A DNA stretch of 64,000 nucleotides from Priestia megaterium (GCF_009497655.1 NZ_CP023317.1:4245501-4309500), one strand, 5' to 3'; numbered from the stretch's first letter, positions 51,553 to 62,575 are shown. A program made the numbers and translations. The notes: generated by a model from the sequence alone, not told the origin.

Positions 51553-52686
51553 CTATTCTAAGAAATCTTTTAAACGTTTGCTTCGGCTAGGGTGACGAAG
51601 CTTGCGAAGCGCTTTAGCTTCAATTTGACGAATACGCTCACGCGTTACGCCAAATACTTTTCCTACTTCTTCAAGCGTACGCGTACGCCCATCGTCCAGA
51701 CCAAAGCGGAGTCTAAGAACATTTTCTTCGCGATCTGTTAACGTATCAAGGACGTCTTCTAACTGCTCTTTTAATAATTCATATGCAGCATGTTCAGAAG
51801 GTGATGTTGCATCCTGGTCTTCAATGAAGTCACCTAAATGAGAATCATCTTCCTCACCAATTGGCGTTTCAAGAGAAACCGGCTCTTGGGCAATTTTTAA
51901 GATTTCACGAACTTTTTCTGGTGTTAAGTCCATATCTTCTGCAATTTCTTCAGGAGATGGTTCGCGACCTAAATCTTGTAGAAGCTGACGTTGAACACGA
52001 ATTAGTTTGTTAATCGTTTCAACCATATGAACAGGGATACGAATCGTTCTTGCTTGGTCAGCAATCGCACGAGTAATAGCTTGACGAATCCACCATGTCG
52101 CATACGTACTGAATTTATAACCTTTGCGATAATCAAATTTTTCTACCGCTTTAATAAGACCCATGTTTCCTTCTTGAATTAAATCAAGAAACAGCATACC
52201 GCGTCCAACATAGCGTTTAGCTATACTTACAACAAGACGTAAGTTTGCTTCAGCAAGACGACGTTTCGCTTCTTCATCGCCTTCTTCAATACGTTTTGCT
52301 AAATTGATTTCTTCCTCTGCCGACAATAAGTCAACGCGTCCGATTTCTTTTAAGTACATACGAACTGGATCATTAATTTTCACACCAGGAGGTACACTTA
52401 AATCATTTAAATCAAACTCTTCTTCTTTTGACAGTTCTTGAATATCGGGATCGGCATCGTCATCATTTGCTTCAGATTCACTCATTACTTCAACACCTTG
52501 TTCTCCAAGGTATTCATAATATTCATCCATTTGATCGGATTCAATTTCGAAGTTCGCCATACGCTCTGCAATTTCTTCGTATGTTAGCACACCACGTTTT
52601 TTTCCGATTTCGGTCAATTGATCTTTTACTTGTTCAATTGTTAAATCTGAATCAAGTTGTTTTGATTGAGCTGATTTTTCAGCCAT
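51553..52686 (-). CDS. sigA: RNA polymerase primary sigma factor SigA
   Basis: 377 residues. Housekeeping sigma-70. Region 1.1 and acidic stretch at the N-terminus, region 1.2 ([19 protein letters not shown]), 2.1-2.4 ([63 protein letters not shown], contacts the -10), region 3, and 4.2 helix-turn-helix ([29 protein letters not shown]). Start at 52686 (MAEKSAQ) with AAGGAGGGG upstream; the frame reaches 52704 without better site. Third gene in the yqxD-dnaG-sigA operon. Confidence 0.98.
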   Translation of the reverse strand: MAEKSAQSKQLDSDLTIEQVKDQLTEIGKKRGVLTYEEIAERMANFEIESDQMDEYYEYLGEQGVEVMSESEANDDDADPDIQELSKEEEFDLNDLSVPPGVKINDPVRMYLKEIGRVDLLSAEEEINLAKRIEEGDEEAKRRLAEANLRLVVSIAKRYVGRGMLFLDLIQEGNMGLIKAVEKFDYRKGYKFSTYATWWIRQAITRAIADQARTIRIPVHMVETINKLIRVQRQLLQDLGREPSPEEIAEDMDLTPEKVREILKIAQEPVSLETPIGEEDDSHLGDFIEDQDATSPSEHAAYELLKEQLEDVLDTLTDREENVLRLRFGLDDGRTRTLEEVGKVFGVTRERIRQIEAKALRKLRHPSRSKRLKDFLE

Positions 52687-52751
52687 CAGATCCCCTCCTT
52701 CCAAAATTTTAAGGAAAACCTTCTAAAAGTGGGACTAATACGCAACATCGT

Positions 52752-54560
52752 TTATTTTAACGTTTTTTTCAACTGTAAAATTTCCATTGCTATTGTCGCA
52801 GCTTTTAAATAATCTTTTTGACGCTCTGCTTCTTGCTTTTCTGCTTCTTTTTTTTCTATCGCTACCCTTTGTGGATAAATCAATATCGTTTGGATATAAT
52901 CATTCAAAGCTTGCTCCGACAATTCATCATTGATTGACATCATCGCCAATTCTGAAGCTAGACTAGACAACGAAGATTCGGGCAACCGCTCAATAAATCC
53001 GCTCGGATTAGGCTCGTGTCCTTCCTCGTAATAGGCATACAAATATAGAACAAGCGCACGATGTTCTTCGACATTGAACTGACCTTGAAGTCGGTCTTGA
53101 ATTCTAAATGCTACATCCTTATCTTTCAACATATGAGCGATCAAAAAACGTTCTGCATTTTGATAAGCCGGTAATAAGCTTCTCTTTACGACTGGTTGTC
53201 TATTTATATTATTTCGATTTGGAGAATCATTATCCTTTTTCTTTTTTTCCGTTCGATACACTTGATACTGCTGTTCTTTAAGCGCATCTAATGAAATGGA
53301 AAACTCTTGTGCCAATTGGCGTAAATAATGATCTCGCTCTACAGCTTTTGTAAGGAGGCTTATTTCTTTCAAAACGTCTTCAATGTATTGCATACGTTCA
53401 GATTCATTTTGTAGATTTCGCTTTCGGCGGAGATACCTCATTTGAAATGCCATAAAGGTCAAGCTGCTATTAATAACATCATTTTGAAACTTCTCTGCCC
53501 CGTATTCTTTAATATAATCATCCGGGTCATAACCATCCGGCATCACAGCAATCTTAACGGTACAACCCACATTTGTTAAGATAGCAGTTGCTTTGTGCGC
53601 TGCTTCAATTCCAGCAGAATCTGCATCATAGCAAATGATAACGGACTCTACATTTCGGCGAATAATTTTGGCTTGTTCTTCTGTTAAGGCAGTTCCCATT
53701 GTTGCAATTGCGTTTGGGCACCCCGCTTTAACAGCTGAAATAACATCTGCAAATCCTTCAAATAAAATAACCTGCTGATTTTTGCGTATATGTTTTTTAG
53801 CGCGGTGAAAGTTGTAGAGTGTGCGACTTTTGTTAAAAATAGAAGTTTCGGGACTGTTTAAATATTTAGGCTGCCCTTTTATCTCTTTTAGCAGGCGCCC
53901 TGAAAATGCAATTGTTTTGCCTTGCAAGTCAGCAATAGGAAACATAATTCGATCGCGAAAACGATCAAAGTACGTTTCATCTTGGTTGCGTTTAATGATT
54001 AAACCTGCATGTTCCATCTCTTGCGGATTAAACCCACGTTTTGTTAAGAACTTACTTACAAATTCCCACGAATCTAAAGCAAAACCTATCTCAAATTCAT
54101 CGATAATTTCTCGTGAAAACCCTCGATTTATTAAATAATCATAAGCATCTTGGCCTTCTTTTGTATTTACCAATAAATGATGGTAAAATTTCTTTAAAAG
54201 CTCGTGTGCTTCAATCATTTTATTGCTAGGCTTTTGATTATCTTCTTCATGAGGATGTATCTCATGTTCAAAAGGAATATCTCCTTTTTCAGCAAGCTGC
54301 TGAGCTGCTTCCGTGAAGGACAGTCCTTCTAATTCCATTATGAATGAAAATGAATTCCCTCCTGCACCGCATCCAAAGCAATGATAAATTTGTTTATCAG
54401 GCGATACTGAAAAAGATGGTGTGCTTTCCCCATGAAACGGACAGAGTCCAAAATAATTGCGCCCTTGTTTTTTTAGTTGTACATAATCGCTTATGACGTC
54501 GACAATATCTACTGAATGCCGAATACGGTCGATTACTTCATCAGGAATTCGATTTGCCAT
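52752..54560 (-). CDS. dnaG: DNA primase DnaG
   Basis: 602 residues (B. subtilis 603). Makes RNA primers at the replication fork. Zinc-binding domain with Cys40, His43, Cys61, Cys64 (LCPFHGESTPSF, YHCFGCGAGG), TOPRIM domain (ILFEGFADVISAV about 260-272, IICYDADSAG), and a C-terminal DnaB-binding domain. The start at 54560 (MANRIPDEVID) has GGAG eight bases upstream; an ATG at 54581 is seven codons further. Between yqxD and sigA. Confidence 0.97.
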   Translation of the reverse strand: MANRIPDEVIDRIRHSVDIVDVISDYVQLKKQGRNYFGLCPFHGESTPSFSVSPDKQIYHCFGCGAGGNSFSFIMELEGLSFTEAAQQLAEKGDIPFEHEIHPHEEDNQKPSNKMIEAHELLKKFYHHLLVNTKEGQDAYDYLINRGFSREIIDEFEIGFALDSWEFVSKFLTKRGFNPQEMEHAGLIIKRNQDETYFDRFRDRIMFPIADLQGKTIAFSGRLLKEIKGQPKYLNSPETSIFNKSRTLYNFHRAKKHIRKNQQVILFEGFADVISAVKAGCPNAIATMGTALTEEQAKIIRRNVESVIICYDADSAGIEAAHKATAILTNVGCTVKIAVMPDGYDPDDYIKEYGAEKFQNDVINSSLTFMAFQMRYLRRKRNLQNESERMQYIEDVLKEISLLTKAVERDHYLRQLAQEFSISLDALKEQQYQVYRTEKKKKDNDSPNRNNINRQPVVKRSLLPAYQNAERFLIAHMLKDKDVAFRIQDRLQGQFNVEEHRALVLYLYAYYEEGHEPNPSGFIERLPESSLSSLASELAMMSINDELSEQALNDYIQTILIYPQRVAIEKKEAEKQEAERQKDYLKAATIAMEILQLKKTLK

Positions 54561-54601
54561 AGTAACAGCTCCGTATTTCATATAATATTCTTCACTAAGT
54601 G

Positions 54602-55072
54602 CTAAATTCCTGCAAGTTTCGACAACATTTTTTCAAAAGCTTGAATGAAATGCTGGCGATCTTCTTCACTAAATGCCTTCGGGCCTTTAGTATGACGCCC
54701 TGATCGTCGCTCTTTTGCAGAAACATAGCGAAAGAAAAGCACCGTATTCATTTCGTCGTCATTATAGTACTTTCCACGAGGAGACAGTGCATAAACCCCT
54801 CGACTTACTAACATGCTTGCCAAGCCAGTATCTTGAGTTACGACAATATCCTGCTTGGCTGCGTGATTTAAAATATATAAATCTGCGGCTTCCTTTTCTG
54901 CATCCACATAGACCCATTTTCCTGGTGTAGGATTTGTTTGCATGTGAGCATAGGAAGCAACAAACACAAGCTCGATGTCATATGTATGTGTAAGTTCAAC
55001 GATTTCTGCTTTGACAGGGCATGCATCAGCATCGACAAAAACTTTACTTTTTCTTTTGCTATAACTCTGTAT
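54602..55072 (-). CDS. yqxD: YaiI/YqxD family (DUF188) protein with non-canonical start
   Basis: About 156 residues if started at ATA 55070-55072. The diagnostic N-terminus VDADACPVKAEIVELTHTYDIELVFVAS lies upstream of the first in-frame standard codon (GTG at 54965-54967), so the gene must start earlier. In that upstream stretch no ATG, GTG or TTG is in frame back to a stop codon. GGAGGG (55080-55085) sits seven bases before an ATA that could be a mutated ATG. YqxD/YaiI is a PIN/NYN-like protein of unknown function; later motifs DLYILNHAAKQDIVVTQDTGLA and SPRGKYYNDDE are intact. Usually about 150-166 aa. Upstream of dnaG in the operon. Confidence 0.82.
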   Translation of the reverse strand: MQSYSKRKSKVFVDADACPVKAEIVELTHTYDIELVFVASYAHMQTNPTPGKWVYVDAEKEAADLYILNHAAKQDIVVTQDTGLASMLVSRGVYALSPRGKYYNDDEMNTVLFFRYVSAKERRSGRHTKGPKAFSEEDRQHFIQAFEKMLSKLAGI

Positions 55073-55162
55073 TCTACATCCCTCCAGAGATTCCTTCTAA
55101 CAAATTGTTATTTCCTGTAGATGGCATTTGTCGAATACTTTTTTCGATTTTGACTTGACTTT

Positions 55163-55191
55163 TATATAAATAGTTTATTCGTTCTTAACAA
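55163..55191 (-). promoter_or_regulatory. Candidate promoter of the yqxD-dnaG-sigA operon
   Basis: TTGTTA (55186-55191) and TATATA (55163-55168) on the - strand, 17 bases apart, about 90 bases before yqxD. Confidence 0.5.
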
Positions 55192-55258
55192 AGTCTAAAC
55201 CTAAAACTATTCTTTTTTATCACAATTTTTTATTATAATATAAACAACCTATATTTTC

Positions 55259-55356
55259 TATACCAAAGTCACTTGTTTTTAAAAGTTCTGTCATATTCAT
55301 CTTTGGTATATTTTCTTAGGCTTACAGCATACAAACATAAGAAAGCAATCTCCTTT
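55259..55356 (-). other. 311-base gap between yqfL and yqxD: inverted repeat and mini-ORF
   Basis: No gene of usual size. TATACCAAAG (55259-55268) and CTTTGGTATA (55301-55310) are a perfect 10-bp inverted repeat 32 bases apart. On the - strand AAAGGAG (55350-55356) precedes ATG 55336-55338 by 11 bases and a 13-codon ORF (MFVCCKPKKIYQR) ends at 55297-55299, overlapping the repeat. May be a leader or terminator arrangement. Confidence 0.3.
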
Positions 55357-55383
55357 ATATTACGCACGGAGGAGATCCATCGT

Positions 55384-56187
55384 TTATTTCTTTTTGATGG
55401 TATTGAGAATGATACCGGCTGTTTCTTCTACGGCCCTGTTGGATACGTCAACCACTTCACAGCCAATCTTATCTACAATCCCTTGAAAAAATTCAAGTTC
55501 TTCTTTAATACGACCAATATTAGCATAAATTGCTTTATCGTTTAGACCAAGAGACTTTAAACGCTCTTTACGAATATCGTTTAATTTTTCGGGACTAATA
55601 GTAAGCCCTATACACTTCTCAGGTGATACGTGAAACAGCTCTTCTGGTGGATCTACTTCAGGTACAATCGGAACATTGGCTACTTTCAAACGCTTGTGTG
55701 CTAAAAATTGAGAAAGAGGCGTTTTAGACGTTCTTGATACACCGATTAATACGATATCCGCTCTAAGAATTCCTCTCGGATCACGCCCATCATCATATTT
55801 CACTGCAAATTCAATCGCTTCTACTTTCTTAAAATAATCTTCGTCTAATTTTCTAGCCATACCAGGCTCATAGCGAGGAGAAAGTTGATAAGAAGATTGA
55901 ATTTTATCAATTAAAGGTCCAATAATATCAAATACCTCTACCCCGTTCTTGGACGCTTCTTGAATTAAAAATTCTCTCATTTCGGGCTTTACTAACGTAA
56001 AGCCAATAATAGCGTTGTTCAACTTTGCTACTGAAACCACTTCTGAAAGTGTTGCGATGTCCTCTACATAAGGTACTCTTTTAATTACAAAGTCTGTCAT
56101 ATTGAACTGACTAGAGGCAGCCTTTACAACTAGTTCAGCTGTCTCACCTACAGAATCCGAAATGACATAAAGACATGGGTTGTTCAT
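55384..56187 (-). CDS. yqfL: Pyruvate, phosphate dikinase regulatory protein family (DUF299) YqfL
   Basis: 267 residues (B. subtilis YqfL about 270). Bifunctional Ser/Thr kinase and phosphorylase family that in plants and other bacteria uses ADP to inactivate PPDK or PEP synthase and inorganic phosphate to reactivate it. P-loop-like [15 protein letters not shown] (about 149-163), N-terminal [13 protein letters not shown], and the [17 protein letters not shown] region are conserved. Its partner here is ccpN, 33 bases upstream, the repressor of gluconeogenesis genes. Likely an operon ccpN-yqfL. Confidence 0.9.
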   Translation of the reverse strand: MNNPCLYVISDSVGETAELVVKAASSQFNMTDFVIKRVPYVEDIATLSEVVSVAKLNNAIIGFTLVKPEMREFLIQEASKNGVEVFDIIGPLIDKIQSSYQLSPRYEPGMARKLDEDYFKKVEAIEFAVKYDDGRDPRGILRADIVLIGVSRTSKTPLSQFLAHKRLKVANVPIVPEVDPPEELFHVSPEKCIGLTISPEKLNDIRKERLKSLGLNDKAIYANIGRIKEELEFFQGIVDKIGCEVVDVSNRAVEETAGIILNTIKKK

Positions 56188-56220
56188 ATTTTGTGCATCC
56201 CCTTTTTAATCCTTTTTCAC

Positions 56221-56859
56221 TTATAATACTTCATCATTTGCTAATGCTACTAGTAATTTTGTAATATTTGTTTTGGTAATGCGTCCCACCACTTCAAAAT
56301 TGCCGTCTCCCTCTTTAATAACGGGCATAGCATCAATCTGTTTTTCAATTAAGATCTTAGCAATATCAATTAACAAATCTTCGCGATAGCAATATGTAAT
56401 GTTGGGCATTCTCGTCATGATAATATGAACAGGAATAGATGTGAGCTCTTGCTTTCCGATACTCGCGCGCAATAAATCTTTACGCGACAGTACTCCCACT
56501 AGCTGTGATTTCTCATCCACTACAAAAAGGGTCCCCACGTCTTCTAGAAACATTGTACAAATAGCATCATATACCGACACATTTTCGTTCACGACTACAG
56601 GGATAGACTGATACTCTTGCACCTGTATTTTTTTTATTTTATCTGTAAGAAGCTGTGCTCCTGTTTTACCTGTGTAAAAGTAACCTACGCGCGGTCGCGC
56701 TTCTAGATAACCAGCCATTGTTAAAATAGCAAGGTCCGGTCTTAGCGTGGCCCGCGTAAGGCTAAGCTGATCTGCAATATGCTCGCCTGTAATAGGGCCT
56801 TCGTCTTTGACAATTTGTAAAATTTGTTCTTGTCGTTTGTTCAGTTCGATTGTACTCAC
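56221..56859 (-). CDS. ccpN: Gluconeogenesis repressor CcpN (HTH + CBS)
   Basis: 212 residues. N-terminal winged HTH (LNKRQEQILQIVKDEGPITGEHIADQLSLTRATLRPDLAILTMAGYLEARPRVGYFY) then two CBS domains (about 82-205), probably sensing nucleotides. In B. subtilis CcpN represses gapB, pckA and the small RNA sr1 when glucose is present. The start: two tandem GTG codons at 56862 and 56859; the second gives MSTIELN, as in the homologue. The ribosome site AGGTGG overlaps, so the exact start is not certain. Confidence 0.93.
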   Translation of the reverse strand: MSTIELNKRQEQILQIVKDEGPITGEHIADQLSLTRATLRPDLAILTMAGYLEARPRVGYFYTGKTGAQLLTDKIKKIQVQEYQSIPVVVNENVSVYDAICTMFLEDVGTLFVVDEKSQLVGVLSRKDLLRASIGKQELTSIPVHIIMTRMPNITYCYREDLLIDIAKILIEKQIDAMPVIKEGDGNFEVVGRITKTNITKLLVALANDEVL

Positions 56860-56896
56860 CACCTAATCATTAAATGTGACATACTATTTATAAAAC

Positions 56897-56926
56897 ATTA
56901 TATACTTTTTAAGCAAAAGTAAAAGC
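56897..56926 (-). promoter_or_regulatory. Candidate ccpN promoter
   Basis: Perfect TATAAT on the - strand (56897-56902) with a CTTTTA-like -35 17 bases upstream, 35 bases before ccpN. Confidence 0.4.
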
Positions 56927-57041
56927 TATAACTTATTAATTTTAGCATTTTATCTTTTTAGAATGCCGTTTATTTTACCATGGCTTCTCAAAAAAAGCAG
57001 ACATTACGCTTACAATAAGCGAAACTACCCCTTCGCTCCAC

Positions 57042-57084
57042 AGTAAAAAGGGTGTCCTCTACACACTACGAGGCACCCTAGCGA
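57042..57084 (-). terminator. recO terminator
   Basis: AGGGTGCCTC / GAGGACACCCT stem with loop and TTTTTAC tail on the - strand. The 255 bases between ccpN and recO hold only this and the ccpN promoter. Confidence 0.85.
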
Positions 57085-57117
57085 CAGCAATTCCTTGCAT
57101 ATCACTGATTATCTTTT

Positions 57118-57882
57118 CTATTTCTCATCAGAGAGCGATTGTTTTAAAGACTCCATCTGATTCAAAAACCGCTTTGTTTTTAAAAACAATCCTGAATATT
57201 CTTCATAATATTGATCAATTACAAACTTTAATTGTTTTTTTGTTTCGGGTTTAACAGAAATAGAACCTAACCGCTTTAAATCAATGTAATAAAATAGCCT
57301 TAATAGTTTAACCGTCATCGGACTAATTTTCAAATGATAAGGATCTTTTTCTAAGCATCGATGACAAATAAACCCGCCTTCTCGAATGGAAAAATGAAAG
57401 GTTCCTTCACCTTGATGGCAGACTGCACATTCATTTAATGTAGGATGAAGACCTAGAACGTTTAACATTTTCATTTCATAAATAAATGTTAAGATCTCTG
57501 CATCATACTCTTCGTTCATATAATGAATGGTTTGATGCAGCAGTTCAAATAGAAATGGATTTGGTTTATTGTTCTCAGTAGCTTTATCTGTTAATTCAAG
57601 AATATAAGAAGCATACGCTGTTGTGAAGATATCTTCGCGTATGCTTCTCATAGATGAGATAACTTCTCCTTGATGGAGAGTACCCATTCCTGAACCTGCT
57701 TGTATAAAAAAGTATCCATACGTAAATAATTGTGTGACGGAAGCTAAGCGACTACTGGGCTTTTTTGCCCCTCTTGCCATGAGACCCACTTTTCCGAGTT
57801 CACGTGAATAAATGGTGACAATTTTATTTGATTCACCGTAATCATTCGTTCGAATGACAATTCCTTCACACTTTTTAAACAA
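57118..57882 (-). CDS. recO: DNA recombination and repair protein RecO
   Basis: 254 residues (B. subtilis 255). Loads RecA on SSB-coated DNA with RecR/RecF. OB-fold N-terminus ([44 protein letters not shown], about 2-45), helical middle, and a zinc-binding C-terminal [25 protein letters not shown]. Start is TTG at 57880-57882 with GGTGATGA; the B. subtilis start has MLTKCEGIVLRT. Downstream of yqzL (27 bases). Confidence 0.94.
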   Translation of the reverse strand: MFKKCEGIVIRTNDYGESNKIVTIYSRELGKVGLMARGAKKPSSRLASVTQLFTYGYFFIQAGSGMGTLHQGEVISSMRSIREDIFTTAYASYILELTDKATENNKPNPFLFELLHQTIHYMNEEYDAEILTFIYEMKMLNVLGLHPTLNECAVCHQGEGTFHFSIREGGFICHRCLEKDPYHLKISPMTVKLLRLFYYIDLKRLGSISVKPETKKQLKFVIDQYYEEYSGLFLKTKRFLNQMESLKQSLSDEK

Positions 57883-57909
57883 TCATCATCACCGCCATCT
57901 TACAGAAGG

Positions 57910-58053
57910 CTAAGACAAGGGAGAATTGAGACTTTCGCTGTTGTCCTCATATGTTTCGGGTCTTTCTTTCACTTCATTTTCAAGTTCCTTAAAAATGAGA
58001 TAAGTATCAATGCTACCTGTTTGTGAAAAAATGTTCCAAGTAAAATTCAACAT
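57910..58053 (-). CDS. yqzL: YqzL family 47-residue protein
   Basis: 47 residues, below the 60-codon size. MLNFTWNIFSQTGSIDTYLIFKELENEV matches the conserved part of B. subtilis YqzL, then a hydrophilic tail ending SLNSPLS. ATG 58051-58053, TAG 57910-57912; GGGAG lies six bases upstream. Found between era and recO as in B. subtilis; translation with recO is likely. Function unknown. The 155 bases between it and era contain no other gene. Confidence 0.85.
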   Translation of the reverse strand: MLNFTWNIFSQTGSIDTYLIFKELENEVKERPETYEDNSESLNSPLS

Positions 58054-58208
58054 AGAACTCCCACCTTTCTAACCATAAAGATCAGATACATATTTCAATT
58101 CCTTATGTTTAGAATAGCCTTCCGACGTAAAATCATGTAACACAATTTTTTACAAATCACCTTCTTTTATGAAGGGATATAAATCGACGCAAACAAGAAC
58201 TCAAATGA

Positions 58209-59505
<1,297 letters not shown>

Positions 59506-59556
59506 TTATCCGCTCTCCTTTTGCGCTTCTACATGTCTTTTAACTTGTCCTTTTTT

Positions 59557-59584
59557 ATTATACCACGGGGGTGTAAAGAACCAA
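59557..59584 (-). promoter_or_regulatory. Candidate promoter of cdd-era
   Basis: Perfect TATAAT on the - strand (59557-59562) with TTGGTT 16 bases upstream, about 50 bases before cdd. Confidence 0.45.
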
Positions 59585-59596
59585 AAAGAATCCTTT

Positions 59597-59968
59597 TTAA
59601 AACAAATACTTTAAGAAAATAATTCCTCCTATAAGGACAGCAAAACACGCATAGACCAACACCGCGGCTGCGGCTGCATCTTTTGCGTGTTTTGCTAGTA
59701 TGTGATATTCAGGAGAAACTAAATCAACAACTTTTTCAACCGCTGTATTCATTAACTCTAAGCTGAACATGCCTGCAATCAGAAGCAGCACAACCGTCCA
59801 TTCACCAGCTGTAATTGACAGCACGGCTCCTAAGAGAAGGACGATGAAAGAAGCTGCTACGTGAATTTGCATATTTCTCTGTGTTTTACAAACATAGAGA
59901 AACCCCTCTATTGCATAACCAAAGCTACTGACAACTTTAGCTATCCCTTTTTTATCGCGAGAGTCCAT
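59597..59968 (-). CDS. dgkA: Undecaprenol / diacylglycerol kinase DgkA
   Basis: 123 residues. Small integral membrane kinase; the Bacillus enzyme phosphorylates undecaprenol to restore the lipid carrier. Three membrane helices (about 33-52, 56-72, 98-120), with the conserved family motif AGMFSLELMNTAVEKVVDLVSPEYHILAKHAKDAAAAAVLV (about 65-105), including catalytic Glu and DxxA. Overlaps ybeY by 17 bases. Confidence 0.95.
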   Translation of the reverse strand: MDSRDKKGIAKVVSSFGYAIEGFLYVCKTQRNMQIHVAASFIVLLLGAVLSITAGEWTVVLLLIAGMFSLELMNTAVEKVVDLVSPEYHILAKHAKDAAAAAVLVYACFAVLIGGIIFLKYLF

Positions 59969-60422
59969 ATTGTTCTAAAATATCTTTTTGACGTGTAAAC
60001 ATCTCTTTTTCATCTTCTGATGTTTCATGGTCATACCCAAGCAAGTGCAAGAAACCGTGAACCGTTAAGAATCCTAGCTCCCTCATAAACGAGTGATTGT
60101 ATTCTTCTGCTTGCTCATGAGCTTTTGGAATCGAAATGACAATATCCCCCAGGACTCTTGGCATCTCATCTCCGATAATTTGCATTTCATCTTCGCCCAT
60201 TTCTTCTAGCGCAAACGATATTACATCCGTTGGCTGATTTTTATGGCGGTATTGATGATTGATTTCTTGAATTCGATCATTATCCACAAATGTAACGGAT
60301 ACTTCTGCATCCTCTTGAAGATTTTCATATATAGCAGCGGCTTCAAGCAGCTTCTCAAGCTCTTTTTGCTGCTCTTTACTCACTTCGTTTGTTTCATCAA
60401 TAAAATCAATAACTAAACTCAT
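59952..60422 (-). CDS. ybeY: rRNA maturation endonuclease YbeY
   Basis: 156 residues (B. subtilis YqfG 157). Metal-dependent RNase used in 16S rRNA 3' maturation and ribosome quality control. Zinc ligands His122, His126 and His132 in LTVHGFLHLLGYDH, and the conserved TDVISF (about 65-70). Four-base overlap with pgpH and 17-base overlap with dgkA: pgpH-ybeY-dgkA is a tight operon. Confidence 0.96.
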   Translation of the reverse strand: MSLVIDFIDETNEVSKEQQKELEKLLEAAAIYENLQEDAEVSVTFVDNDRIQEINHQYRHKNQPTDVISFALEEMGEDEMQIIGDEMPRVLGDIVISIPKAHEQAEEYNHSFMRELGFLTVHGFLHLLGYDHETSEDEKEMFTRQKDILEQYGLSR

Positions 60423-62557
60423 ACCTTCACCTTCTCTTTTTTTATCTCTGGATATTCAATTCGGGAATGAAAAATCCCATTTAAAGTTTCACATAGTGCT
60501 TGGCGAATTAACTCTAGCTCTTTGAGCGTTACGTTACACTCGCTAAGCTGCTCATCCTGCAAGCGATCTTTAATAATATTTCGCACCAAGTTCTCAATCT
60601 TTTCCGGAGTTGGATTGGACATTGACCTTACGGCTGCTTCTACACTATCAGCTATGCAAATAACCGCTGCTTCTTTTGACTGAGGCTTTGGTCCAGGATA
60701 GCGATATTCTTTTTCATCAATTTTTTCTTCTGTTTGTTCAAGTGCCTTATGATAGAAAAACTTAAGCAGGGTCGTTCCGTGATGCTGCTCTGCAATATCT
60801 ACAATCTCTTTTGGAAACTTGTGATTTCGCAAAATGGTCGCTCCATCTGTAGCATGTGCGATTATAATATTTTTACTAGTCTTCGGACTTAGTTTATCAT
60901 GCGGATTGGTAATATTCATTTGATTTTCAATAAAATACTGCGGTCGCTTCGTTTTACCAATATCGTGGTAATAAGCCCCCACTCTCGCTAATAAACCGTT
61001 AGCTCCTATCGTTTCGCACGCCGCTTCAGATAAGTTTGCCACCATTACACTGTGATGATACGTTCCCGGTGTTTCGGTTAAGATTTTACGTAATAGCGGA
61101 TGATTAGGACTCGATAATTCAATCAGCTTCATCGTAGATAAAATGCCAAATCCACTTTCAAAAAACGGAAGCAAACCTATAGCTAAAACGGAAGCAATAA
61201 CACCAGATGCAATTGACATCATGCTGTAATAGCCAAGCTCTACAGTACCAATTTGGCCATTTTTAATAAAAATAATAGCAAAGCTAATAATTACGTTTAC
61301 CATAGCCACAAATAGACCTGCCTGCAAAATCCGTGAACGCCTGTGCTGCCTGCTTAAAAATAAAATAGCAGCAATATTGCTAATTAAAAAGTAAATCCCA
61401 ATGTTCATATTAAACGAGGTTGTCAATTCACCATTAAAAATAATGCTTCCACAAATAGCAAATACAATACTTGATAAAATAGCAATGCGTTCATCCATTA
61501 AAATTCGAATCAGCAAACCTCCCACCGCAACAGGAGCTAAGAAACCAATTTCCGATAAATCAATTTGTTGAAACAAGCTTAAGATTTTCATGAGGCCAAT
61601 CGTAATGGTTGCTACCAATACATACAACAACAAGGGCTGATATGTCTTGGTGTGAAATTCACGCAAATAGTAAATGAGGCCGGCTATCATCATCACAATC
61701 AGCAAAGCTAATCCCGCAAAAGGCTGAATAGATCCTTTATTATTCAACAATCCCGCGAGCTGGAGCTGACGATATATATCAGGATTAATAAGCTGATTTT
61801 CTTCTACAATAATCTGACCTTGTTTAATTCGAACAGGCTCCACTTTTTCCACAGCTGCTTGACGGTTTTCAGCTGTTTTTTTGGGATCATAAATCACATT
61901 TGGAATGATAGCGAATTTAGCAATTGCATTCATTGAATCCTTTAGGGAGTTGCTGACATTGGTGTAAACAAGCTGACCTTCTACCTGGTCTTTTTTCTCT
62001 TCTACATCGCTAATCTTCACTTGATCTTTCATCACATGATGAACGGCTGTAACTACAGCGTCTTTCGCAATCGATAAATCACTGTTAGAAGACTGAAGCA
62101 GCTGCTTGATGGTATCCTTTGGCAAGTTTTTTTGAATGTCTTCAGGAAGCTTATCCTCTAGCATTTTTTGTTTGGTTTTTAATACGGCATCGATACTGTC
62201 ATCTTCATGATCTTCTTTTTCATATTTTGTATTAACTTCCATCATCGCATCAAAAATAGATGCAACAAGATCGACTTGGTTCTGTGCGTATTCTGTTTTT
62301 TGTGTATACACATCTTCAACGGCTTGTTCTGCCTCTGCCCGTTTTTTCTCTGTGCTCTCTTTATCTTCAATGGTAACGGGTGAGTAAATGGTTTGCGGGG
62401 AAATAGACAGTAGTCTAAGATCTAATTCCTGCGGCTTTACATTGCTATACATAGACGCAAACATCATTATACCTAACAAGGCATATAACCCAATTTGAAT
62501 TAACCGTAATCGCTCGATCTGTGCCATTGTTTGCTTGATTATCCGAAACGTTGACAC
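60419..62557 (-). CDS. pgpH: 7TM-HD cyclic di-AMP phosphodiesterase PgpH
   Basis: 712 residues (B. subtilis YqfF/PgpH 711). Membrane protein: an N-terminal helix (about 20-38), a large extracellular 7TMR-HD domain (about 45-275), seven membrane helices (about 280-470), and a cytoplasmic HD phosphohydrolase (about 485-700) with HHSVMVANLSEAA, VGAYYHDIGKTKRPQ and EQHHGTTL metal residues. It degrades c-di-AMP. GTG start with GGGGG upstream. A hairpin separates it from phoH. Confidence 0.95.
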   Translation of the reverse strand: MSTFRIIKQTMAQIERLRLIQIGLYALLGIMMFASMYSNVKPQELDLRLLSISPQTIYSPVTIEDKESTEKKRAEAEQAVEDVYTQKTEYAQNQVDLVASIFDAMMEVNTKYEKEDHEDDSIDAVLKTKQKMLEDKLPEDIQKNLPKDTIKQLLQSSNSDLSIAKDAVVTAVHHVMKDQVKISDVEEKKDQVEGQLVYTNVSNSLKDSMNAIAKFAIIPNVIYDPKKTAENRQAAVEKVEPVRIKQGQIIVEENQLINPDIYRQLQLAGLLNNKGSIQPFAGLALLIVMMIAGLIYYLREFHTKTYQPLLLYVLVATITIGLMKILSLFQQIDLSEIGFLAPVAVGGLLIRILMDERIAILSSIVFAICGSIIFNGELTTSFNMNIGIYFLISNIAAILFLSRQHRRSRILQAGLFVAMVNVIISFAIIFIKNGQIGTVELGYYSMMSIASGVIASVLAIGLLPFFESGFGILSTMKLIELSSPNHPLLRKILTETPGTYHHSVMVANLSEAACETIGANGLLARVGAYYHDIGKTKRPQYFIENQMNITNPHDKLSPKTSKNIIIAHATDGATILRNHKFPKEIVDIAEQHHGTTLLKFFYHKALEQTEEKIDEKEYRYPGPKPQSKEAAVICIADSVEAAVRSMSNPTPEKIENLVRNIIKDRLQDEQLSECNVTLKELELIRQALCETLNGIFHSRIEYPEIKKEKVKV

Positions 62558-62575
62558 AAACGTACCCCCTTTTAC

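Noticed and set aside
56863-57117. T-box leader remnant of glyQS
   Set aside because: No GGGTGGNACCGCG-type sequence or specifier loop could be recognised in the gap.
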